A DNA stretch of 34,938 nt from Branchiostoma floridae (lineage: Eukaryota; Chordata; Leptocardii; Amphioxiformes; Branchiostomatidae). Shown here one piece after another: positions 19,071 through 28,410 of this stretch. The notes below the pieces were generated by a model. It ran no database searches and was not told the origin of the DNA. It saw nothing but the letters and a program-made list of their open reading frames with translations. Numbering within the stretch: the stretch's first letter is position 1; each line of letters opens with the position of its first letter. Position numbers and translations under genes: made by a program. The stretch lies in contig NC_049997.1 in NCBI RefSeq assembly GCF_000003815.2, positions 2,995,702 through 3,030,639 of the forward strand, read 5' to 3'.

Positions 19071-20096
19071 CAATTGAGCAGAAAAAAAAGTATGTATTAT
19101 AGAATCTTGTCATCAAGTCACAATTTTATACAACATAAGTTGACACTACAGTAACACTAAACAGTGATGTTCACGGCGTATGAAAACGACTTTGTTTTGC
19201 CGTGGGAATGTTTTAAATATAAACTAGTCCCACAACCACTTGACTTGTCAGCCATATTTGTCCAAATGGGAATTGGTCGCGATCGGCTATCACATATTTT
19301 CACGGCTTGCTATTGTATACTGATGGTGAAAATGTGGAAAAAAAGTAACGCAACAAGTTGCAAATTCAACCTGAATGAATTTTTTTAAATACAAAATATT
19401 TACAGCCATCTGAATTCCGACAATACGCCTCAGATTACGTTTAAACACCCCTGTAACTAAATGGGTAACACCTGAATATACAGCTGACATAACTCTAAAT
19501 GAACACATCACACGGTCTCTTTTGACTTCTGCATTCAGAGGAAGAAGGCACGACAAGTAAACTCCCAGGTAAGGACTCAGCGATGTGTAGTGTACATTCG
19601 ACACTGATGCTGCTGTTTCCACTAAGATGAATTAACTATGATTTTGTGTGCATTTTTGGACGAAGTTTAAACAACATGCTCACAAAAATGGTATGCTTAG
19701 AAATCCAGTAAGGTGTCCGAACTCAATATTTGATAACTTCCTGGATCGACTATGACATAGTTTTCATTTTATACGCTTGTGGTTTATAGAATAACGTTTG
19801 ATAGAAGCACAAAATGATCAGGTGTTGACCCATGTTGATGGGACACAAGAACATTTAAGACCAGTAAATCATATATGTGTAAAAGAACAGAGCAAGTATT
19901 GTACACGTATTTGTAAGTCTCGTGACGATCACCAGATGTGGGGGTGTCGTGAGAATATTCAAATTAGATACGCACTGTATTGTCAACACTATATTGTATA
20001 TTGTCACCAAAACTTATTTTCTTCAAAGATAAATTCTTAAAAGAGACGTACGTCAACAATGACTATATTGTTTGCCAAACCAAAGAAAAAGTCTTA
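19071..20096. other. Gene-free interior of the 4.2-kb structure
   Basis: Short frames at 19164-19388, 19290-19622 and 19798-20040 show no family features. Nothing else is recognised. Confidence 0.5.
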
Positions 20097-20290
20097 CATG
20101 TTACTCGTCAAGGGCGCTACAAACGACCAGAACAGTCCACTTTTGACTTTGACAGTGCTGGCGTGATCAACTGTGACAGTCACTAAGTGTTCTAACCATA
20201 TCTACCCTCTGATTACTAGTACAGTAATACTTGTAGTTGTATACCATGGTGTTATACAGTAGGTGTTATGTAGAAATGAATGAATGCGAA
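20097..20290 (+). repeat. Unclassified interspersed repeat, copy 2
   Basis: Second copy of the repeat at 18825, about 85-90 percent similar by eye in the central ~60 bp. Confidence 0.65.
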
Positions 20291-20388
20291 CTAAATGTCA
20301 TCATACTTTCATCATGTAACGTTATACTACATACATGTTGTGAGAAGGGAGTGCCGTAGACGGCACGGACAGAACACAGAAGGGAAAT

Positions 20389-20476
20389 GTTTGCGGTGGT
20401 TTTGAGTTCGCTATGAAGAGGCCACCGCGAAAACCGCGAATATAACGCCACCGCGAAAGAGTCTGCATTTACAGTA
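20389..20476. mobile_element. MITE end, TACTGTAAATGC family (right)
   Basis: GCGGTGG, ACCGCGAAAACCGCGAATA and the terminal TGCATTTACAGTA, followed by TATA. Typical of short CGCGAA-rich MITEs. Confidence 0.65.
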
Positions 20477-20996
20477 TATACAGTCAAACTTGATCTAAAC
20501 AGGCAGTTAATGATGCTTACATTAAAACGCCAGCGAAAGTTTTTAGTATAATACGTTCCCCTCTAGTTTATCAATTAAATCCGGTCCTTAAGATTTGATA
20601 CTTGTATTGAATACGTTGGTGTACGAGTATATGCAATCTAAATTCGTATTAAAAGTTCACGGGAGAGGTTTAGATAAGTAGCAGAGTGCTCTACAAGCCA
20701 TATGGCAGCCGATTTTAGCATCCCCTTTGCTTGGGTATTTCCTATTAATTAATTCCACTATTTGTGCTTAATCGTTGATTTAAAAACTTTCTGTTATTAT
20801 TTATGTTTATACATACATACATCGGGCGGTAACAGACAATATCTAGCAGTTATTGATATCCATTTAAGCTTTTAAAGGAAATTAGGAATTTTTTGTTTCT
20901 TCGAATGGGCGTCTGAATGGGATGCTATATTTTGTCTAATGACGAATCGGCAGCTGGATCGGCGGCTACCAATCGGCGGCCAACTTCAGCCTGGTG

Positions 20997-21289
20997 CACA
21001 CAGCCCTTTGCTGTGAGCACACAGATCCTTTGCCGAGCATGCAGCCCCTTTGCTGTGAGCACACAGCTCCTTCCCCGAGCACACAGGTACGTCGCTGAGC
21101 ACACAGCCCATTTGCTGTCAGCACACAGCTCCTTCGCCGAGCATGCAGCCCCTTTGCTGTGAGCACACAGCTCCTTCCCCGAGCACACAGGTACGTCGCT
21201 GAGCACACAGCCCATTTGCTGTCAGCACACAGCTCCTTCGCCGAGCATGCAGCCCCTTCGCTGTGAGCACACAGCTCCTTCGCTAAAAC
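20997..21289. repeat. 20/22-bp tandem array in right arm, with higher-order repeat
   Basis: Inverted relative of the array at 17116. A block of about 106 bp (five units) occurs twice in tandem between 21050 and 21260, so this arm expanded after the arms separated. Confidence 0.88.
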
Positions 21290-21315
21290 AGGTTTTGTCC
21301 CAATGGTCCTTCGTA

Positions 21316-21415
21316 NNNNNNNNNNNNNNNNNNNNNNNNNNNNNNNNNNNNNNNNNNNNNNNNNNNNNNNNNNNNNNNNNNNNNNNNNNNNNNNNNNNNN
21401 NNNNNNNNNNNNNNN
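21316..21415. other. Assembly gap (100 N)
   Basis: Begins immediately after the terminal TTCGTA of the inverted-repeat structure. Confidence 0.99.
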
Positions 21416-21818
21416 CTGCATTGATTGTTCTGTTTCCACAACTGCTGACTTTTGCTACCTAGTATAAACTCCTGTTACTGTAGTAGATAGACAAGAAATC
21501 AATGATCTCTTACCTCTGTGAAATACGTTTTGTGAATTTTTTGTTCATCAGTGTGAATTTTCGCTGATTCTGTCTTTTGCAATTTTCCAATTGACTGTCA
21601 TAAGGCAATGGACATGCATGTAGCAGAAATTGAACACAGGAAATGATATAATCTATTGTAGGACCTTTCTGGAACCTTTGACCTAATTTCCTGTCAGTGT
21701 CTCACATGCCTATCTTGTAGAATCACACAGACAAACATACAGGCACACCAATAACAATACCTTCGCATTTCACAGAGACACATTTATCTATAACATAGAT
21801 CATGTTTAACTCCCTTGG
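21416..21818. other. 3' flank of the TRIM-Deltex gene
   Basis: No coding sequence seen. It should contain the 3' UTR of the - strand gene; no polyadenylation signal could be assigned with confidence. Confidence 0.45.
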
Positions 21819-24260
21819 CTACTTGATGCCCTTTGCAGCAAGTTGCTCCCTCACTGTTGCCAAATACTGGGGATCAGGATAGCCATGTATGCAAAACAAA
21901 TGAATACAATAAACCTTTAAAAGTTACAATGTTTCCCTGAGAATTGGAATAATGAATTCTTTTATGAGATCAACATGATCTGTAGTTATTAAAGGCTGCG
22001 TGTAGAGTACCACTCTTTGGATCAAAACATTGCAATCTTAACAACAGCTCAGCTATAAAGGGTGGGAAAAGTATGGAACATATACCTGTAAAGGCCACCA
22101 GACTTGGTTTTGAGAGAGATGCCATTCCAGATCACAGTATCATTCCATCCTGCAATCTCTGATATGCCAATGGTGAAGACTAGACCCTTGTTAAAGGCTT
22201 GCTGTAGGAGTTTTAGAACCTCATGGCCCTCCTTATTGTTTGGAAGGTAGGCTGTCTGCGATGTTCCACTGTACGTCTTTCCAGGATTTGGATGCTCCGG
22301 CTACAATCAGAATATCAAGGCTTTAGTTTATCTACTTACAGACTTATGCATGTTAAAATACTGCAAAATATAAAAAAATGAAAGAAAGTGATTGAGTGAC
22401 AGTTGCTGTAAGTCCAGTCAAAACAGAAGTGCACATGGATTGAGTGTCCACAACAGAAAACAGTATCCATAGGGCAAAACTGATCATGATATATATACAG
22501 CTACATTTATAAAAGATATATATTATACGATTTTGTAACATTATCCGAATCCTAGACTAGTGTGAGACACTGAAAATACCACCTGCATATGCAGGTAAAA
22601 TTAGAGCTGTGCAGGTATTTCTGGTGTCTACCTGCACCTACAATGTAACCTGCACTGGTCCATTAACTGGGTTTTATACATAAATGTCATATGATGTACA
22701 TGTATGTGGATTGTTATTAGCTGCATTGACTGTTACTGCCTATAAAGTATAAAAGAAAATATAGCAATGGTTCCTAAACATTTTTAGTATGATCGATACT
22801 TCCTAAATTCAGAGTGGTGCAGGTAAAATTTGTCTGGTGCGGGTAATTTTCAATGTTACTTGCACCAGTGCAGGTATGCAGAAAAAAGTATTTCGAGCCC
22901 TGAAATATTATATGTTTACAACACATACCCCTTGTATACCACTGGGGAAGATGTAGTGGATCTTAATGCTGCCAGGAAAACCCCATGCTGACTGATTGAT
23001 GTAATGTTCCATTGTCCCATGGGGTTGGTTGCCTTTCAGACTTCCACGCCCGTTTTGTTTCGGACCAAGACCTGTTCTGGATCCGGAGCTCGTCCGACTT
23101 TGCGATACTCCTTTCAACTTCAGCAGAGAACGTAGTTCTCTCTCCGTTGATTTTTGCATTAAGTATTTTGGAGGTGGCGGGACGTTTTGTTTTAACTTGC
23201 GCCCCATCACAGAGTAATCAACCGCGATGTTTGCCAGTCCAAAGTTTACAGTGTCGGCAGGTGGTTTGGTCAAGTCGTTCAGTCTAGCCGTCAAATCCTG
23301 TGAGAAAGACACAACTTCGTAGTCGCCTCCCTCCCTAGCTAGAGTCTCTGCAAACTCACACGTACTCTTGGCGCTCGCCAGACTGATCTGCGCTCCCTCT
23401 ATCTCTGCTTCTATCTGTTTTGTCCTGGATGCTTCCTCTGTGTCAATACATGTTAAAAGCCTCTCTCCTTCTTCATTAACCAGGGCAATCAAAGTTTGCA
23501 CAGTTTTGTGGACGTTCTGACGAGCCCTCGCTGTATTTATCTGAAGTTGTTCCTTCAGGCGGTTTTGAACTTCTTCTGTCCGTTGGAAGAAGTGCTTTCG
23601 GGCCAGGCAATGAGGTGTGAGATCTAAGATTGTCTTTCTCTTCTCAGCGGCCACCTCTTCAATGCGCTTGAGGTCGTGCTGTGAGTCCCTGTGTTCAAAC
23701 AAGGCGCATTCGTTGCATATCGGAGTCTCACATGTCCTACAGTAGAGCTTCAGGATCTCTCCTGAATGTTTGGGACACGGTGGAGCTTTCCTTGTCTTGA
23801 AGACGCCGTCATATTTGCCCGTCTTCAGTTCCTCAAACGTGAAGAGAGTGTGGCCCTTGGTAGCTCTCTGAAGACGATGTGCCGACTCACAACTTTCGCA
23901 CAGAAACTCAGCACACTCCGAACACCTGGACGTGGCAGGCTTCCCTTCGTCACAAGTGGTGCAGAGGAGGCCATCCTGCCCGTGGCGAACCTTGTGGTGC
24001 TCTGTCACGGCTTTCACCAGGCTGGCGAGGAAAAAGTTGTCCTTTAGACCCTCGACGCCATTTTCGGGCAAATGAACTTGCTCACGACAGGTGGGACACG
24101 GAAAGGTGTTGTCATCGTTCTTCTGGACCCATTCCTGTAAACAGTGCGCACAGAAGGTGTGCAAGCAGGGAAGAACCTTCGGCTTCTTAAAGTTGTAGCA
24201 ACAGATCGTACACTGAATGAAGTCGTCGCTGACTTTCTCCGAGAAAGAAGCAGTCGCCAT
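21819..24260 (-). CDS. TRIM-Deltex fusion E3 ligase (RING, 2 B-boxes, coiled coil, DTC)
   Basis: Exon 1, 24260-22929 (444 codons); exon 2, 22300-22086; exon 3, 21888-21819; 538 residues in all. RING C3HC4: Cys17, Cys20, Cys32, His34, Cys37, Cys40, Cys55, Cys58. B-box 1 is ~100-145 (CTTC..CSEC..CESC). B-box 2 is ~155-195 (CPKH..CRTC..CNEC..H). The coiled coil is ~200-320. From 410 a Deltex C-terminal domain follows: GNQPHGTM, IHYIFPSGIQG, HPNPGKTYSGTSQTAYLP, NNKEGHEVLKLL, TVIWNGI and HGYPDPQYL, ending AAKGIK-stop. DTC domains bind ADP-ribose/NAD and, with the RING, ubiquitinate or modify ubiquitin in known Deltex proteins. Cytosolic by architecture. Start: the ATG shared with the paralogue; an in-frame ATG further up (24329) is less likely. 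Exon 1-2 phases match. Exon 3 fits in phase, but the expected AG reads AT (21889-21890), an error or a lesion. Confidence 0.88.
22301..22928 (-). other. Intron 1 of the TRIM-Deltex gene
   Basis: 628 bp with GT at 22928-22927 and AG at 22302-22301. It interrupts the DTC domain between GIQG and PEHPNPG. No other feature is recognised, except short direct repeats of GTGCAGGTA at 22610-22875. Confidence 0.75.
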
Positions 24261-24360
24261 TGCTGTTTGCGATCTCACTTCCTGATTTGACGTCACCACA
24301 CCTGTGACGTACCGAAACTTAAAGGTCAATGCCCGCTGTTGACACGACCGTGGCTTTGGG
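24261..24360 (-). promoter_or_regulatory. Proximal 5' flank of the TRIM-Deltex gene
   Basis: Contains a perfect CRE-type octamer TGACGTCA at 24288-24295 and a CTGTGACGTACCG block ~15 bp further up. About 100 bp here are nearly identical upstream of the paralogue (32700-32815), where the octamer reads TGGCGTCA. No TATA box is seen. Promoter status is an inference from position. Confidence 0.5.
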
Positions 24361-24417
24361 TGAGAGTTTTACTCGCCGATGGTTGGATAGTTTCCGTCAA
24401 GTCTTCATTGATCAAAG

Positions 24418-24690
24418 ATGGCAAGGTGGCCTTTTGGTTAGAGTTGTTGACTTCCAAGGAATCTAAAGATTCTGGTTTCAAATCCCTACTAGACTAGCTC
24501 CAATATGCTGTGCCTTTGGGGAAAGGCAATTTACACTGGCTTGACTCAGGTGAACACAGTCAAGTAATGTTACCTATCTTTGGCTAAGAACGTCCTCTCG
24601 GTCCGTGTTTGAGTAACACCACACCTATCTCGAGCATGTTAAAAGATCCTATGGCTCCACGCATATTGTTGTTGAAATTATCAAAATTGC
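24418..24690 (+). mobile_element. Diverged SINE upstream of the TRIM-Deltex gene
   Basis: An A-box-like TGGCCTTTTGG at 24427, a B-box-like GGTTTCAAATCC near 24474, then GCCTTTGGGGAAAGGCAATT and further body blocks aligned with the SINE at 17538. The same SINE occurs at the matching place upstream of the paralogue, so it predates the duplication. Confidence 0.75.
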
Positions 24691-24706
24691 AAAATTAGTC
24701 ATTTTC

Positions 24707-24745
24707 ATGGTGTCCCTAGCAACGAACAATTGCTAGGGACACCAT
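24707..24745. repeat. Perfect 16-bp inverted repeat (hairpin)
   Basis: ATGGTGTCCCTAGCAA and its exact complement, separated by 7 nt. Each arm holds an X-box-like GTCCCTAGCAA. In the paralogous flank (about 33040) only the left arm is present. Confidence 0.85.
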
Positions 24746-25197
24746 TGAATTTCCAACCTCGGATACCTAGGTCGCTAAGTATACCACAACTCGTTAACGT
24801 TACGTATTTCACCAGAAGGTAAAGTTCGAGTTCAACCTAAATATGGAAGTACAATCTCGCGCGCAATAGCCTGACAAATGTTAATATTAAGCGCCAGGTC
24901 CAGTAACGCACCGAGAGTTGAGTTTAAATTCTTTTCCAAACTAAGTAAAGTATGTATTTATATCGGTTAAAGTGTTGCATGTCGGGTTTGTCGGGATACA
25001 AGTTTTGTATCGCTAGAAATCTTACTCTACCCTTCACCCAGTTTTTAAAATTCGTATTTGACCTGCATGTACATTAAAGTAATACTTCACCAATCTAGTT
25101 GCTCTGTTGAAACGTTATGATGAGTCAGTGCAGCTTTATCAATTAGACGGTAGGTGGCGCTTTTGACCACCCCTGCTCTCAGAACAAGACTTTAGTC
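24746..25197. repeat. Right flank of segmental duplication, copy 1
   Basis: Matches 33060-33197 and 34459-34748. At 24887-24890 it shows the unoccupied site (ATTAAGCGCC) of the MITE at 33198. The end of similarity is just after CAAGACTTTA. Confidence 0.8.
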
Positions 25198-25814
25198 CAT
25201 GGGCCAGGTCCCCAAAAATGGCCATTTGGTACCAAACAAAGGGACAAAGGGTGACTTAGTTTTTTTTAAAAGGTTGATTCCTCTACTTTATTATTTTGCA
25301 TGATAACCGTGTCAGATGCCCAGCTTTATAGGAATTATCACGTGATTTTGTGACGTCACTCAAATCTATAGAACTACCAAAAATCGTTTATTACAGGTCA
25401 ATAAACGTGGTTTTGATAATCCCCAACCACATTTGATGAGTATTTCTCTGCACTTGGATCATACAAATACCTGTTGAATATATTTGGAACAATTTAGAAA
25501 TAAACTAAGACAAATTTCTACAACGGTTGCCATGGCAACGGCAAAAAATAACATTTTTTCACAGGAAAGTTGCTAAACAAGCCATTGTTGGATGCTTTTG
25601 AAGTTTCGCCATTATCAAGGCTTGACCGACGACACTGAACAATTCATAACTAATGTAAGGGCTCTAAGAAAACATTTTAGTCAGTTGAAAAATAAGTAGA
25701 ACTTTTCTATATTTCATAATTAAAATACATGCATATTGAAATACGTATATATCATTTTTTTGCTGTGTTTCTCCTGCCAAATCTTTAAACGGATTTAACT
25801 CTTTCATCTTTCGG
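25198..25814. other. AT-rich spacer with RFX-type palindrome and CRE
   Basis: No gene. TGACGTCA at 25351-25358, preceded by CACGTGATTTTG, and GTTGCCATGGCAAC at 25526-25539. Probably old repeat sequence. Confidence 0.5.
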
Positions 25815-26310
25815 CCAAATGAGCTGAAATTTGGCATGGAGGTTAAGATAGCAAATACCCCCGGACTTTTTTTCTCATTTTTTTGATTGAGGCCTTAAAA
25901 ATTATCTTATTTAGGGTTTTTAGTGATTTTTGATGAAAAATATATATTTTGAGCCCCTGTACCCTGATATTACAACATAATGACCTGAAATTTGGTACAG
26001 AGGTGCATTGAACATATGTCCACAGGAAAATGTCAACAATTTGTGTATACATTACTTAAAAATGTTTATTTTGGGATTTTGGGCCATTTTTGACTAAAAA
26101 TATACAGTTTTGTTCCTGTGCCCTTGTATTAAAACCAAGTGACCTGGAATCTGGTTTGGAGGTGTGTAGGTTATGTGCCCGCATTATTTCATTTTTACTT
26201 TCGGAATACATTTCTTGAAATTGTTGAATTTTGCGATTTTTTTGCTATTCTAGACTAAAATCATATAATTTTGGCTATGCCTTTGTATTGAAACCAAATG
26301 ACCAGTTTGA
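25815..26310. repeat. Degenerate ~160-bp tandem repeat, about three units
   Basis: Units start near 25819 (GAGCTGAAATTTGGCATGGAGG), 25980 (GACCTGAAATTTGGTACAGAGG) and 26139 (GACCTGGAATCTGGTTTGGAGG), with a remnant at 26298. Each contains a TTTTTGA.AAAAATATA block. Noncoding. Confidence 0.75.
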
Positions 26311-27339
26311 GGGTGCGGACGGTTAACGTCGGGCTTTTTACTTTAGTTGATACATCATGATCAGGTGACATAAGCCATTCTATCGGCCATTTGGATCTGT
26401 CATCTATAATGATTGTTTAACGTTTAATTTCTTACGAGTACTAAGTGCTAAAATGTTCTTAATTTCACTATTATACTTGTGATAGGCCTCCAAACAATAT
26501 TTGTAGGCATTTTGAAATAGGCAGATTTTTTGATCATCATGTTTAAATTCCTCAAAATGACTTTTATTGTGTTTCTGTGAACGTTGTAAGTCTGATTCAG
26601 TTACATATGGATGATATGGAGCATAATGAAGGTCATCTTATCTTATTTCTGTATTACAACAACAAAACTTAAATGCTTCATGGCAGATTTATAACATATT
26701 TACAGAAACGATTCAGCAAGAGGGCTGTTCATAAAAATTGGAATCATTGTAAGAGGCATATCAAATGCTGATGCAATGCTCAAATCTTAGCAATACTATT
26801 TGATATTAGAATCTGATTTTCAAAGTGTATACAGTAGAAACCAGTTAATTGCACGTCGGATAAATACACACTTCGGTCAATGGACAGAATCCTAAAATAC
26901 CAAACCAGCGTCCATTGACTTCATTATTAGTGACTTCGCTTATCTGCACGATGAAAAGTCACCAATAATGCACAAAAATTTGCCAAACATCCTCGTCAAA
27001 TTGACTGAAAATGCGTGCTAAAAATCGGCATACACGGTACAATTAGGCCGATAATTGCCTGTGTAGAGGAGCAATACCGACAGCATGTATGAAATTAATA
27101 TTAGAAGTAAAAAAAGCAATATTACGGTAGGTCGTGGCTGGATCCCGGGCGTGTCGGCACCATAAAGAGACGCCCGCCCGCTAAGGCCGTCATAGCCGAC
27201 ATTACGATTTGGCAGACAACTTCGACAAACTCAATAAAATTTGTTCTCTACCTGTCCATTGTCTATTAGCTTTTCTTGCATTTGAGGTTGAGGGGAAATA
27301 CTTTTGCATGAAGGAGAAAATACTTGCAGTGGTTTAAAG
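26311..27339. other. Gene-free AT-rich region
   Basis: No gene, RNA or clear element recognised over about 1 kb. Confidence 0.5.
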
Positions 27340-27535
27340 TCATTGGCAGTCAGTCGGAAACCACACCGTGACTCGGGTCCTACAAACGGTTATACTAATG
27401 GAAGTAGATTTCGGTGGTGCGGTACTTTCGTGATCATCAACTGTAGACGTCAGTCAGTGTCTACGCTCTGGATAAGTAGTACAGCAAAGTGTACTTAAAT
27501 ATCATAGGCCCATGTTCACGATGCAAAAATGAAAC
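27340..27535 (+). repeat. Unclassified interspersed repeat, diverged copy 3
   Basis: Shares CAGTCGGAA.CCACA, ACTCGG, CTACAAACG, CAACTGT and AGTACAG blocks in order with the copies at 18825 and 20097. Confidence 0.5.
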
Positions 27536-27699
27536 GGTTCTATCCGTTTGGCAAGCTAAAACGGATACATTTGTCATCATGAACGTTCCGTGTCGGATAC
27601 GAATCAGAACATGTTAGTTGAAGGTGAACCCATTGTGGGGAAATATACTGTCTTGAATAACCTCAGGTTCATTACGAACTTAAATATTATACCCAGTCC

Positions 27700-28410
27700 A
27701 TCCGCTAGCTCTTTGTGCTGCCTAGTCTTAGCCTCCATAGCAGGCTCTCTATGGCCTTTTTTGGCACTTTTGCTGGCCATTTCTTTTTGTACTGGGTCGC
27801 TGATTGCTGGCCTTTTCTGACTGCCGGCCATGTAGAGCCTGCATGGAAACGGCGCTACAAAGTGATTAAAAACGATTAGCCATTCATCGGCCTTACTAGC
27901 ACACACGTTAGGAATAATTCACAACTCAGTGAGAGGCAATTCACGTGTCGGCTGCAAGCATTTTACAACTCGGGCTTCAGATGGGGAAACCCCCATTTGT
28001 CACTTGCTACGCGTCCCGCCCGAGCAAAGACGCCAGGCATGCCGAAAGAACGTCGAACTGTTAAGTTTTTTACTTCTGTATCTTCAAAAAGCCGTTTGAC
28101 CCCAAAACCGTTAGAGCATTGTCGTGTCAGTGCACACGGGTTGTGACAGCGCCCTGTCCGGTGGAGATACGTCCAGTTTATTAGCCGTCCACGGGAGGCA
28201 GGAAATTCGCACCTCCTAGTCAATCGCCCTAATCGTTTTTTAATATCACTTTTTAGCGCCTTTTCCATGCAGGCTCTCCATGGCCGGCAGTCAGAAAAGG
28301 CCAGCAATCAGCGACCCAGTACAAAAAGAAATGGCCAGCAATAGTGCACTATGAGCCAAAAAAAGGCATAGAGAGCCTGCTATTGAGGCTATCCTGGTCT
28401 GTCCATGTAT
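27700..28410. repeat. Fold-back element with ~175-bp inverted arms
   Basis: The left arm is about 27710-27884, the right arm about 28224-28400, around a ~340-bp centre. Matching blocks include GCTGGCCATTTCTTTTTGTA, CTGGGTCGCTGATTGCTGGC and CCGGCCATG..AGCCTGCATGG, each present as the reverse complement in the other arm. Arm similarity is roughly 85-90 percent by eye. No protein recognised. Confidence 0.75.

Larger units (their letters stand above)
17088..21315. mobile_element. 4.2-kb inverted-repeat structure, candidate large non-autonomous transposon
   Basis: Outer ends are TACGAAGGACCATTGGG at 17088 and its reverse complement just before the gap at 21316. The arms (17088 to about 17467, and about 20877-21315) are inverted copies of each other including a tandem array. 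Between them are a SINE (17538-18082), short repeats and no recognisable transposase. Its left end interrupts a PIF-type MITE. Alternatively these may be two separate copies in opposite orientation. The right junction is not visible. Confidence 0.6.

Noticed and set aside
20997-21289. CRISPR-like array
   Set aside because: Units are contiguous tandem repeats without spacers in a eukaryotic context.
23766-24190. + strand frames opposite the TRIM exons (also 32205-32629)
   Set aside because: Antisense shadows of the Cys-rich RING/B-box coding sequence.
24261-24329. Extended N-terminus of the TRIM-Deltex protein from an upstream in-frame ATG
   Set aside because: The paralogue has an in-frame stop just before the shared ATG, and the extension has no domain character.
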